Of a DNA stretch of 64,000 bases, positions 10,847 to 18,532 are shown one piece after another (position 1 is the first letter of the stretch; every line of letters begins with the position of its first letter). The notes under the pieces are model-generated. The model saw only the letters and a list, made by a program, of their open reading frames with translations. It ran no database searches and was not told where the DNA came from. This DNA comes from Rhizobium phaseoli (GTDB lineage: Bacteria > Pseudomonadota > Alphaproteobacteria > Rhizobiales > Rhizobiaceae): the NCBI RefSeq assembly GCF_003985125.1, contig NZ_ML133573.1, positions 186,001 to 250,000 on the forward strand. The letters run 5' to 3'. Made by a program: the position numbers and the translations under genes.

Positions 10847-10960
10847 TAGAGTATGGTGCCGAAAGTGTGAGCGGTTTTCGGACGACATCATGCTCTCACT
10901 CTTTAATTCAGAACAGGATTCAGATTTCAGGCCGACCGGGCCCAAAATCATCCTGTTCTA
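10847..10960. repeat. RIME-type intergenic mosaic element, copy A
   Basis: 114 bases built from two dyads: TAGAGTATGGTG ... CATCATGCTCT, and AGAACAGGATT ... ATCCTGTTCT. A nearly identical 115-base copy lies in the opposite orientation at 58876-58990. The two-palindrome layout and length fit rhizobial RIME1. A more diverged related unit (TGCATGATTCTTTTCGG...) precedes it from about 10800. The last ten bases are inside the 3' end of the LysR gene and supply its final codons. Confidence 0.85.
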
Positions 10961-11853
10961 GTCGAATACCGGTAGTAATCCTGCAGGCCGTTGACCAGCG
11001 CGTCGAAAGTAACGCGGCAGCGTGGCGAGGATTTCAAGCTCTCATGCATCGCCACCCAGGTGCCGAGCGGGATGTTGAAAGCCTCGGCCAGGAGGTGCAC
11101 GAGATCGGGATTCTCCCGTGCAAGCCCGATCTGGCAGAGGCCGATACCGACGCCGGCGCGGATCGCGGCAAGCTGGGCAAGATTGCTGTCGGTCCTGTAG
11201 GCGAATTTGATCCCATCGGGCACCGGATAGCGCTTCATCACCAGGCGGACATAGGCCGTCTGCCGGTCAAAGCCGATAAGCCGATGATTGGCGAGGTCAG
11301 CCACGCTTTGCGGAGCGCCATATCGTTCGAGATAGCGGCGATGGGCGTGGAAGCCGAGCGGAATATCGCCGATGCGGCGCACGACGAGCGCATCCTGCTG
11401 CGGTTCGGCCATGCGCACGGCAATATCGGCCTCGCGGTTCACCAGATCCTCGATCGCATCGGAAGCCGAAAGCTCGATCTGGAGCTCGGGATGGGCGTCC
11501 TGTAACGGACCGAGAATGCCAGGCAGCACTTCGACGGCGATAACCTCGCTGGCGCTGATCCTGATCGTTCCGGCGACGCGCTCGCGTTGGCTGGATGCGG
11601 TCCGCAAAAGCGCGGCGGTGGTTGCCGCCAGCGTCTCGGCATAAGGCTTCAGCGCCAGTGCTGCGTCGGTCGGCAGCAGACCGTTCGGCGATCGGGTGAA
11701 GAGCTCGGCGCCGATCGCCAGTTCCAGGGCATCGACATGGCGGCCTATAGTCGGCTGGGTCAACCCCAGCTCGCGGGCGGCGGCCGACAGCGATCCGTGC
11801 TGGAGCACGTTGAGAAAACTGCGATAGAAATCCCAGCTCGGCTCGGGGTTCAT
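10948..11853 (-). CDS. LysR-family transcriptional regulator
   Basis: 301 residues. The N-terminal winged helix is clear (LNVLQHGSLSAAARELGLTQ, then PTIGRHVDALE at 25-50), followed by a substrate-binding domain. It is divergent from the NAD(P)-binding protein gene starting at 11948, with 94 bases between, the usual arrangement for a LysR regulator and its target. The AT-rich gap holds the operator region but I see no certain T-N11-A box. The stop codon and last codons fall within RIME copy A, so the C-terminus may have been altered when the element inserted. Confidence 0.9.
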   Translation of the reverse strand: MNPEPSWDFYRSFLNVLQHGSLSAAARELGLTQPTIGRHVDALELAIGAELFTRSPNGLLPTDAALALKPYAETLAATTAALLRTASSQRERVAGTIRISASEVIAVEVLPGILGPLQDAHPELQIELSASDAIEDLVNREADIAVRMAEPQQDALVVRRIGDIPLGFHAHRRYLERYGAPQSVADLANHRLIGFDRQTAYVRLVMKRYPVPDGIKFAYRTDSNLAQLAAIRAGVGIGLCQIGLARENPDLVHLLAEAFNIPLGTWVAMHESLKSSPRCRVTFDALVNGLQDYYRYSTRTG

Positions 11854-11947
11854 ATATTTGTGTATATCCTGTCCACTTATTTCGTCAATTTCGTTTATCT
11901 GAGAGCGGGAGCATATTCATTGCATGCGATCGAAGGAGATGCATGTA

Positions 11948-12970
11948 ATGAGCAAAGAGATGAACATGACCGCCCTTGTTCTCGGCGCCACCGGCGGGAT
12001 TGGCGGCGCGGTTGCGCGAAAGCTGCTGGCGCGTGGCTGGCGGCTCCGCGCGCTGAACCGTGATGCGGAACGGGCGATGCGGAACGAGCCGGCTTTCGAA
12101 TGGGTGCAGGGCGATGCGATGAATGCCGGCGACGTCCTGAAGGCGGCCGAAGGCGTCGGGCTGATTGTCCATGCCGTCAACCCGCCGGGGTACCGCGACT
12201 GGGACAAGCTGGTGCTGCCGATGCTCGACAATAGCATTGCCGCTGCTCGCGCTTTCGGCGCACGCATCGTGCTGCCCGGCAACGTCTATAATTTCGGTCC
12301 CGATGCCCTGCCGATGCCGACGGAGGAGAGCCCGCAGCATCCAGTGACCAGGAAGGGCGCCATCCGGGTCGAGATGGAGGAACGGCTGAAGGCGGCGACG
12401 CAAGCCGGCATCGGCGTCATCATCGTCCGCGCCGGCGATTTCTTCGGTCCGGGCGCCACCGCCAACAGCTGGTTTTCATCCGGCCTGGTGACGCCGGGCA
12501 AGCCGGTCGGCACGATCAAAAACCCCGGACGGCGCGGCGTCGGTCATCAGTGGACCTACTTGCCCGACATGGCGGAAACCATGGCGCAGCTCATCGAATG
12601 GGCCGATCGACTGCCGTCCTTTGCCGTCTATCATATGGACGGCTTCTGGGACGCCGACGGCATGCAGATGGCAGAAGCGATCAGACGCGTTGCCGGCGGT
12701 AAGGCGAAGATCGGGCGTTTTCCCTGGTGGATCGTGCCGCTCGCCGCGCCCTTTCTCCCGATGATGCGGGAGATCAAAGAGATGCGCTATCTGTGGAAGG
12801 TGCCGCTCAGGATGAGCAACGCCAAGCTCAGCGCTGAACTGGGCAATGAGCCGCAGACGCCGATCGACGAAGCGGTGAGGGCGTCACTCATCGCGCTCGG
12901 CTGCCTGTCCGAGCCACATCTCGCTACGACGACCGCCTTCAGCAGCCATTCGCTGCAGAAGGCGAATTAA
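11948..12970 (+). CDS. NAD(P)-dependent SDR/NmrA-like oxidoreductase
   Basis: About 340 residues. The Rossmann signature is ALVLGATGGIGGAVARKLLARG at the N-terminus. The atypical/extended SDR features include VNPPGYRDWDKLV and IVLPGNVYNFGPD (substrate-loop Tyr). I chose the ATG at 11948, with AAGGAG about nine bases upstream; ATGs at 11924 and 11939 are alternatives. It is probably controlled by the divergent LysR gene. Substrate unknown. Confidence 0.82.
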   Translation: MSKEMNMTALVLGATGGIGGAVARKLLARGWRLRALNRDAERAMRNEPAFEWVQGDAMNAGDVLKAAEGVGLIVHAVNPPGYRDWDKLVLPMLDNSIAAARAFGARIVLPGNVYNFGPDALPMPTEESPQHPVTRKGAIRVEMEERLKAATQAGIGVIIVRAGDFFGPGATANSWFSSGLVTPGKPVGTIKNPGRRGVGHQWTYLPDMAETMAQLIEWADRLPSFAVYHMDGFWDADGMQMAEAIRRVAGGKAKIGRFPWWIVPLAAPFLPMMREIKEMRYLWKVPLRMSNAKLSAELGNEPQTPIDEAVRASLIALGCLSEPHLATTTAFSSHSLQKAN

Positions 12971-13767
12971 GCCGCAAGTTCGGAAAGGGCGAGCCGGGCG
13001 ACCGTCAAGGCCGTCTCGGCCTGCTCGACGTTCGGATCGCCGAGGAACCAAGCGGCGGAAAGGCCGGAATAGGCTGCGATCCACCGCAAAAGCCGCTTCG
13101 GCTCCAGCCGAGCCTCTGCCGAGACGACGGCGAGCTGGCGGCGGAAACGAGCCGGATCGGTGATGGTTGGCAGTTCCTCGTTGGCAAAGATATTGGCGAA
13201 ATCGAAGCCGCGCTCGCCATGAAGGCGCTTCGGATCAATCGCCAGCCAACCGCGCGACTCGAAGTCGAGAATGTTTCCGTGGTGAATGTCGCCATGAAGG
13301 ACGGTGACGTCGCGCAGATCGGCAAGCAGGGTGTCGGCAATCGACCAGCAATCGGTCAGCGTGCCGCCGTGTTTTTTTGCTGCCGGTTCCAGGTCGCGGA
13401 ACCAGCGGGTGAGGGGTATTGGATCGGGAAGTGGCTTTTGGCGCGGCGCATGCAGCCTTGCTGCCGTCCGGCAGAGGATACGGCTTGCCTCGTCGTCTTC
13501 GCCATTCATCGCCATGGCAAGCAGCGTGCGTTTACCCGTCGCCCGTTCCAGAAGCACGGCGTCGCCCTCATGAGCGTAGACATGGGCGGCACCGTCGCCG
13601 TCCCACCATTGCATCAGCAGCGCGCCATATCGTTCGTCTTTGTCGGTCGCCACCTTCAGCATGGCGGGCCTATCCCGCCAGCGGACCGGCAGCAGGCGGC
13701 TCGAATGGGTGAGGATCGGCTCGCCGTCGGATATGAGCGACCAGAGATCGAGATAAGGAGCGAACAT
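12967..13767 (-). CDS. Aminoglycoside/hydroxyurea kinase family (APH(6)/StrB-like)
   Basis: 266 residues, the usual size for the StrB/HUR kinase family. The kinase catalytic loop LHGDIHHGNIL and the metal-binding stretch AIDPKRLHGERGFDFANIF are intact, as is LLERATGKRTLLAMA in the N-lobe. Family members phosphorylate streptomycin or hydroxyurea. A housekeeping small-molecule substrate is equally possible for a chromosomal rhizobial copy. The start is the ATG at 13767; a longer upstream frame exists, but its sequence is not conserved-looking. Its stop overlaps the end of the convergent SDR gene by four bases. Confidence 0.82.
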   Translation of the reverse strand: MFAPYLDLWSLISDGEPILTHSSRLLPVRWRDRPAMLKVATDKDERYGALLMQWWDGDGAAHVYAHEGDAVLLERATGKRTLLAMAMNGEDDEASRILCRTAARLHAPRQKPLPDPIPLTRWFRDLEPAAKKHGGTLTDCWSIADTLLADLRDVTVLHGDIHHGNILDFESRGWLAIDPKRLHGERGFDFANIFANEELPTITDPARFRRQLAVVSAEARLEPKRLLRWIAAYSGLSAAWFLGDPNVEQAETALTVARLALSELAA

Positions 13768-13796
13768 TGGGACACCGTACAAAGATGCAGCGGAAA

Positions 13797-13826
13797 TGCA
13801 AATCCCGCCTCTCGGCGGGATTTGCA
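13797..13826 (-). terminator. Terminator-like hairpin after the OYE gene
   Basis: A perfect 13-base stem (TGCAAATCCCGCC paired with GGCGGGATTTGCA) around a four-base loop. It lies 17 bases past the OYE stop and upstream of the kinase gene on the same strand. The following T-tract on the minus strand is short. Confidence 0.75.
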
Positions 13827-13843
13827 ATTCGCATCCTGTAGGC

Positions 13844-14968
13844 TCAGGCGACTTTTTCGAGAGTGGGATAGTCGAGATAGCCCTTGGCGGTGCCGCCGTA
13901 GAAGGTCGACTGGTCCGGCGTGTTGAGCGGCAAGTTCCTTGCCAGCCGTTCGACGAGGTCGGGATTGGCGATGAAGGGCTTGCCGAAGGCGACGAGATCG
14001 GCGCGGCCGCTTGCGACGGCATCGGCCGCTAGGTCGCGGTCATAGCCGTTATTGACCATCCAGTTGGCCTTGCCGCCCGCCGTTTCATAGGCCTGGCGCA
14101 GCGCCTTGTAGTCGAAGGGCGGATTGTCGCCCTGCTTATAATCACGGTCGCCGCCGGTCTGGCCTTCGATGACGTGGATGTAGGCGAGGTCGTATTTGGC
14201 CAATCCCTCCACTACATGGGCGAAGGTCGCCTGCGGGTTGGAATCGTAGCTTTCGCCCGAGGGGGTCACCGGTGAAATGCGGATCGCGGTACGGCCGGCA
14301 CCGACTTCGCTGACGACGGCATCCACGACTTCAAAGGCGAGCCGCGTGCGGTTCTCGATCGAGCCGCCATATTGGTCGGTGCGGTCATTGACGCCGTCAC
14401 GAATGAACTGGTCGAGCAGATAGCCGTTGGCGCCATGGATTTCGACACCGTCAAAGCCGGCGTCGATGGCGGCGCGGGCAGCCTTGCGGTAATCCTCGAC
14501 GATGCCAGGGATTTCGGCGGTTTCGAGCGCACGCGGTTCGGAGGTATCGGCGAAGCTGCCGCTGCCGTCGGGGTTGACCAGATAGGTCTTGGCCTTGGCG
14601 ACGCGATTGGTCGAGGAGACCGGCTTGCCGCCATCCGGCTGCAGCGTCGTGTGCGAGATGCGGCCGACATGCCACATCTGAACGACGATCTTGCCGCCGG
14701 CGGCGTGAACGGCGTCGGTCACACGCTTCCAGCCTTCGAGCGCTTCCCTGCTATAAAGACCGGGCACGTCGGCATAACCCTGGCCTTGATGGGTGATCGC
14801 AGTCGCCTCGGTGATGATCAGGCCTGCCGTGGCGCGCTGGCGGTAATATTCGACGTTAAGGTCGTTGGGGATCGCGCCCGGCGAGCGGTTGCGGGTGAGG
14901 GGCGCCATGACGATGCGGTTCTTGACGGTGATGTCGCCAACCTTGGTGGGTTCGAAAAGCTTGGCCAT
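13844..14968 (-). CDS. Old Yellow Enzyme family alkene reductase (NemA-like)
   Basis: 374-residue FMN-dependent TIM barrel that reduces activated C=C bonds (N-ethylmaleimide, enones) or nitro groups with NADPH. Visible are NRIVMAPLTRNRS with the FMN-contacting Thr, QMWHVGRISH, and the substrate-binding His/Asn pair with nearby Tyr in EIHGANGYLLDQF. Also present is the FMN-phosphate region ADLVAFGKPFIANPDLVERL. An ArsR-family regulator lies 124 bases upstream on the same strand, and a hairpin terminator follows. Together these suggest a small inducible electrophile-defence unit; the inducer is not known. Confidence 0.92.
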   Translation of the reverse strand: MAKLFEPTKVGDITVKNRIVMAPLTRNRSPGAIPNDLNVEYYRQRATAGLIITEATAITHQGQGYADVPGLYSREALEGWKRVTDAVHAAGGKIVVQMWHVGRISHTTLQPDGGKPVSSTNRVAKAKTYLVNPDGSGSFADTSEPRALETAEIPGIVEDYRKAARAAIDAGFDGVEIHGANGYLLDQFIRDGVNDRTDQYGGSIENRTRLAFEVVDAVVSEVGAGRTAIRISPVTPSGESYDSNPQATFAHVVEGLAKYDLAYIHVIEGQTGGDRDYKQGDNPPFDYKALRQAYETAGGKANWMVNNGYDRDLAADAVASGRADLVAFGKPFIANPDLVERLARNLPLNTPDQSTFYGGTAKGYLDYPTLEKVA

Positions 14969-15092
14969 GATGATCCTTTCTTTGCGGGAGGTTCACTCGC
15001 CAGGGGCAGGGCGGGCCCGGCCCCGGGCGGAGAGATGGTCGAGCGCCGTTGCGTCAAGGCCGATCAGGGCCGTCAGGGCTGCGGCGGGCATT

Positions 15093-15386
15093 TTACAAAT
15101 CCTGTGTCAGCTGCTTGAGGAAGGCTGCGATGGTGTCTTCGTTGCGCTTGTAGAAGATCCACTGTCCCACGCGTTTGGTGGTGACGAGACCGGCGCGGTG
15201 CAGTGTCCCGAGATGGGCCGAAACCGTCGACTGCGACAGGCCGCACCGTTCGAACTGGCTGGCGCAGACCCCCATTTCGAAGGGATGTTCCTGCGTGAGG
15301 AAATGTTCCTCGGGATTTTTCAGCCAGCTCAGAATGGCCATCCGGGTCGGATGCGCGAGCGCCTTGATGATCTCGTCTTTGTCCAT
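15093..15386 (-). CDS. ArsR-family winged-helix regulator
   Basis: 97 residues. The recognition helix region is CGLSQSTVSAHLGTLHRAGLV, followed by the wing VGQWIFYKRN. Two cysteines, Cys41 and Cys48 (GVCASQFERCG), lie just before the recognition helix and do not form the classical metal motif ELCVCDL. The ATG at 15386 fits the domain start; a longer frame to 15455 would run into the sRNA region. The gene precedes the OYE gene. A thiol-based electrophile switch is an inference from the cysteines and the neighbour. Confidence 0.85.
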   Translation of the reverse strand: MDKDEIIKALAHPTRMAILSWLKNPEEHFLTQEHPFEMGVCASQFERCGLSQSTVSAHLGTLHRAGLVTTKRVGQWIFYKRNEDTIAAFLKQLTQDL

Positions 15387-15500
15387 CGCAGTTTGCCGAT
15401 CTATAAATCGTATTTTCTCGATATATGGATCGATACTGGGCGATATGCAAATCACGGAGACGTGAGGTGCAGCCTGCTACGGGGTGCGCAAAATTTGGGC

Positions 15501-15616
15501 AAAAAAAGAGGGCCACCGGAAAACCAGGGCCCTTATAATTGTGAAGGTCAAAAACCTCCAGAGGGGAACAGCTAATGCGGTGGTACTGGGAGAGAAACCA
15601 CGAAATGCATCAGCTG
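15501..15616 (-). ncRNA. AbcR-type (alpha-r15) small RNA, promoter-distal to lsrB
   Basis: About 116-nt trans-acting RNA on the minus strand. The 3' end is a rho-independent terminator (AGGGCC-CTGGTTTTCCGG-TGGCCCT then seven T). Unpaired CU-rich stretches TCTCTCCCAG and GTTCCCCTCTGGAGG look like anti-Shine-Dalgarno seed regions. The promoter is TTGAAA at 15645-15650, a 17-base spacer, then CATATC at 15622-15627, which sets the estimated start near 15615. The sequence is duplicated in tandem at 15723-15838. The family normally represses ABC transporter mRNAs with Hfq. As I recall, S. meliloti AbcR1/AbcR2 lie in the same lsrB/ArsR neighbourhood. Confidence 0.85.
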
Positions 15617-15656
15617 AGAGGGATATGGTGCTTCCTTAGGCAGGTTTCAATGCTTT

Positions 15657-15676
15657 TTTGTGCATGCCTGCTATGC
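15657..15676 (-). promoter_or_regulatory. Candidate activator site upstream of the distal sRNA
   Basis: On the minus strand this holds GCAT-N7-ATGC followed by ACAAA, ending six bases before the -35 box. The same block at the same distance precedes the second sRNA. An LsrB/VtlR operator is a reasonable guess given the adjacent gene and the known role of VtlR in Brucella abcR2 expression. Confidence 0.5.
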
Positions 15677-15722
15677 GCCGCACAATTTTTTTGCGACGCA
15701 GCATTGTCCCAGACGGCAAGGC

Positions 15723-15838
15723 AAAAAAAGAGGGCCGCTGGAAAACCAGGGCCCTTATAAGTGTGAAGGTCAAAAACCTCCAGAGGGGAACAGCTAATGC
15801 GGTGGAACTGGGAGGAAAAGCCACCATGTGCATCAGCT
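15723..15838 (-). ncRNA. AbcR-type (alpha-r15) small RNA, lsrB-proximal copy
   Basis: Tandem paralogue of the sRNA at 15501-15616. The 3' halves are nearly identical, including the terminator (AGGGCC ... GGCCCT and seven T) and GTTCCCCTCTGGAGG. The seed stretch here reads CCTCCCAGTTCC, slightly different from its partner. The promoter is TTGCCG at 15868-15873, 17 bases, then CATATC at 15845-15850. The estimated start is near 15838. I cannot say which copy corresponds to AbcR1 or AbcR2. Confidence 0.85.
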
Positions 15839-15879
15839 ATGTGCGATATGGTGGTTTAATGGGCAAACGGCAACCCACA

Positions 15880-15899
15880 TTTGCGCATGCCAGTCATGC
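15880..15899 (-). promoter_or_regulatory. Candidate activator site upstream of the proximal sRNA
   Basis: GCAT-N7-ATGC followed by GCAAA on the minus strand, again ending six bases before the -35 box. It matches the block at 15657-15676 in sequence and spacing, while the bases around it differ. Confidence 0.5.
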
Positions 15900-15938
15900 A
15901 CTCTCTGCATAGTATGGAAAACATTCCATAAATCTGGC

Positions 15939-16835
15939 TTAAAAGTTCCAGTTTCTGGCCTTGCTGACGATAAAATCGCGGAAGGCTTTCAGCTTGGCGG
16001 CGTTCTTGATCTCGTCGGGATAGCAAAAATAGGTGTCGAAGGAGGGGACGTCGGCATTGATCGCCAGCTGAATCAGGCCTGGATCGCGTCCGACGATGTA
16101 ATCCGGCAGGCAGGCGACGCCGATGCCGAGCAGGCAGGCGCGCTTGATCGAGGTCTGGCTGTTGATCTGCAGATGCGGGATGCGTTTGTTGTCGGACGAA
16201 CGGCCGGCGACTTCGAGCCAGTTGACGTCGAGCAGGTAGCTCGGCGCCGGCTCGCCGAAGGTGATGATGCGGTGGTTGTCGAGATCTTCGATCTTCTGCG
16301 GCTCACCGTGGCGGTTGATGTAGGAGGGAGCGGCATAGACGTGCATGTGCACGGTGAAGAGCTTGCGCTGAATGAGGTCGGACTGCTGCGGCTGACGCAG
16401 GCGGATGGCGCAGTCGGCATGGCGCATGTTCACATCGACTTCCTCGTTGTCGAGGATCAGCTGGATCTGCACATCGGGATAAAGCTGCAGGAATTCCTGG
16501 ATCTTGTCGGTCAGCCAGCCCTGGCCGAGGCCGACGGTCGTCGTCACCCGCAGCTTGCCGGACGGGGTTTCCGTCGTCTCGGTGAGCTGCATCTTGACCG
16601 TTTCGAGCTTCAGCAGCACGTCATGGGCGGTGCGGTATAGCAGTTCGCCCTGTTCCGTCAGGATCAGGCCGCGGGCATGGCGGTGAAACAGCTTGGTGCC
16701 GACATCCTGCTCCAGCGCACTCACCTGGCGGCTGATGGCGGATTGGGACAGATGCAGCTTATCCGCCGCATGCGTGAACGAACCCGCTTCGGCAGCTGCG
16801 TGAAAAATGCGCAGCTTGTCCCAATCCAGTGGCAT
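15939..16835 (-). CDS. lsrB: LysR-family redox/symbiosis regulator LsrB (VtlR)
   Basis: 298 residues. The winged helix is MPLDWDKLRIFHAAAEAG, SFTHAADKLHLSQSAISRQ at the N-terminus, with an effector domain following. Four cysteines lie in the effector part (HADCAIRL, RACLLGIGVACLPDY, TYFCYPDE); in S. meliloti LsrB, cysteines sense oxidants. The ATG at 16835 has GGCGGGGG just upstream; one five codons earlier is unlikely. It lies 22 bases downstream of trxB on the same strand, so thioredoxin reductase and this regulator are probably co-expressed. The two sRNAs follow it. Orthologues are needed for symbiosis or virulence. Confidence 0.88.
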   Translation of the reverse strand: MPLDWDKLRIFHAAAEAGSFTHAADKLHLSQSAISRQVSALEQDVGTKLFHRHARGLILTEQGELLYRTAHDVLLKLETVKMQLTETTETPSGKLRVTTTVGLGQGWLTDKIQEFLQLYPDVQIQLILDNEEVDVNMRHADCAIRLRQPQQSDLIQRKLFTVHMHVYAAPSYINRHGEPQKIEDLDNHRIITFGEPAPSYLLDVNWLEVAGRSSDNKRIPHLQINSQTSIKRACLLGIGVACLPDYIVGRDPGLIQLAINADVPSFDTYFCYPDEIKNAAKLKAFRDFIVSKARNWNF

Positions 16836-16857
16836 TCCCCCGCCTCTCATGCCGATC

Positions 16858-17832
16858 TTACTCCGCGGCCACGGCGACGGGCATGTGGCCCGTCAGGTAT
16901 CGCTCGGCTTCGAGCGCTGCCATGCAGCCCATGCCGGCGGCGGTGACGGCCTGACGGAACGTGTCGTCGGTCACGTCGCCGGCGGCATAGACACCCTCGA
17001 GGCTGGTCGCGGTCGAATCCGGCGCGGTCCAGAGATAGCCGTTGTCCTTCAGCTTCAGCTTGTCCTTGAAGAGTTCGGTCGCCGGTGCGTGGCCGATGGC
17101 AACGAAGACGCCGTCGATCGGCATCTCGGTGATCGCGCCGGTTCTGACGTCACGCAGGCGGGCGCCCGAGACCGATTGCGGCATCGGGGGCTTGGCCGCC
17201 GTGCCGGTGATTTCGGCCACTTCGGTGTTCCACAGCACCTTGACGTTTTCCCTCGCGAACAGGCGTTCCTGCAGGATTTTCTCGGCGCGGAAGGTGTCGC
17301 GGCGGTGTACCAATGTGACCGACTTGGCGATGTTGGAGAGATAGAGCGCCTCTTCGACAGCGCTGTTGCCGCCGCCGACGACGATCACATCCTTGTTGCG
17401 ATAGAAGAAGCCGTCGCAGGTGGCGCAGGCCGAAACACCGAAGCCCTGGAAATGCTGTTCGCTTTCGATGCCGAGCCATTTGGCCTTGGCGCCGGTGGCG
17501 ATGATCAGCGTGTCTGCTGTCCAGACCTGACCGCTGTCGGTGCGGGCGACGAAGGGACGCTGGTTCATGTCGACTTCGGTGACGAGGTCGCTGACGATCT
17601 CGGCGCCGACATGTTTTGCCTGCTGCAGCATCTGCTCCATCAGCCAGGGACCCTGGATCGGATCGGCAAAGCCCGGATAATTCTCGACATCGGTGGTGAT
17701 CATCAGCTGGCCGCCTTGTTCGAGACCGGCGATCAGCACCGGTTTCAGCATGGCGCGCGCGGCATAGACCGCGGCGGTATAGCCTGCGGGTCCGGAACCG
17801 ATGATGAGCACCTTGGTATGGCGGGCGGGCAT
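16858..17832 (-). CDS. trxB: Thioredoxin reductase
   Basis: 324 residues, standard length. It moves electrons from NADPH through FAD to thioredoxin in the cytosol. The FAD-binding GSGPAGYTAAVYAARA lies at the N-terminus, the redox pair is Cys136-Ala-Thr-Cys139, and the NADPH motif is GGGNSAVEEAL. The C-terminal FAD motif GVYAAGDVTD is intact. It is followed after 22 bases by lsrB and is divergent from lrp. Confidence 0.96.
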   Translation of the reverse strand: MPARHTKVLIIGSGPAGYTAAVYAARAMLKPVLIAGLEQGGQLMITTDVENYPGFADPIQGPWLMEQMLQQAKHVGAEIVSDLVTEVDMNQRPFVARTDSGQVWTADTLIIATGAKAKWLGIESEQHFQGFGVSACATCDGFFYRNKDVIVVGGGNSAVEEALYLSNIAKSVTLVHRRDTFRAEKILQERLFARENVKVLWNTEVAEITGTAAKPPMPQSVSGARLRDVRTGAITEMPIDGVFVAIGHAPATELFKDKLKLKDNGYLWTAPDSTATSLEGVYAAGDVTDDTFRQAVTAAGMGCMAALEAERYLTGHMPVAVAAE

Positions 17833-18063
17833 GTCATTTCCTTTCGACTGGCAGGAGGGCGGCGGCTAAATAGCGATTGCGGCCGTTTCGCGGTCCATGC
17901 GCCATTTATGAACGACCAATGCTTTTATTCAAGGGCAGCCTTGCGTTACCAACAAGGCAAATCACCCCGTTGTGCAAGAATCCGTCATCATCGTGAAACT
18001 TTCTTGCGTATTCCGCGGCTTTATATAGAAGCTCGCCGCGGAGAATTAAAGAAAGGCCATGAT

Positions 18064-18531
18064 GTGGGTCGCACCGAACTCGACGTCATCGACATAAAGA
18101 TCCTCCGCGAGCTGCAGGCCGACGGCCGCATGACCAATGTCGAGCTCGCCGACCGCGTCGGTATTTCGGCGCCGCCCTGCCTGCGCCGGGTGCGCAAGCT
18201 CGAGGAAGCCGGCATCATCGAAGGCTATCACGCCATGTTGAACAGCCCGAAACTCGGCTTCGATCTGGTCGCCTTCTGCATGGTCGGGCTCAAGCATCAG
18301 TCGGAAGGCAATCTCAAGGCCTTTGCTGCCGCCACCACCGAATGGCCGCTGGTGCGCCAGGCCTGGATGGTTTCGGGCGACAGCGATTTCCTGCTGCATT
18401 GCGTGGCGGAGAATCTGACCCACTTCCAGGATTTCGTCATCGAGGTGCTGACGGCGAACGAACATGTCGACACCGTGCGCACCATGCTGACGATCCGGCA
18501 GGTGAAGAAGCTTGGGCTTGTGGAAGTCTGA
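18064..18531 (+). CDS. lrp: Lrp/AsnC-family transcriptional regulator
   Basis: 155 residues, the full length of Lrp proteins. It has an N-terminal HTH (LDVIDIKILRELQADGRM, then VELADRVGISAPPCLRRVRKLE) and a C-terminal RAM/effector domain. The start is GTG with AAAGG upstream; no in-frame ATG fits. It is divergent from trxB over a 231-base gap and convergent with dctD, one base apart. The same trxB-lrp neighbourhood is found in other rhizobia. Targets are unknown; branched amino acid or nitrogen genes are usual. Confidence 0.9.
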   Translation: MGRTELDVIDIKILRELQADGRMTNVELADRVGISAPPCLRRVRKLEEAGIIEGYHAMLNSPKLGFDLVAFCMVGLKHQSEGNLKAFAAATTEWPLVRQAWMVSGDSDFLLHCVAENLTHFQDFVIEVLTANEHVDTVRTMLTIRQVKKLGLVEV

Positions 18532-18532
18532 G

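Noticed and set aside
13768..14022. N-terminal extension of the StrB-like kinase
   Set aside because: It overlaps the OYE gene and its terminator; the kinase fold begins at the ATG at 13767.
15575..15912. Short plus-strand frames over the sRNA pair
   Set aside because: The strand with promoters and terminators is the minus strand, and the frames merely follow the duplicated RNA.
16807..18063. In-frame upstream extension of lrp
   Set aside because: It would run through trxB antisense; the Lrp family start matches the GTG at 18064.
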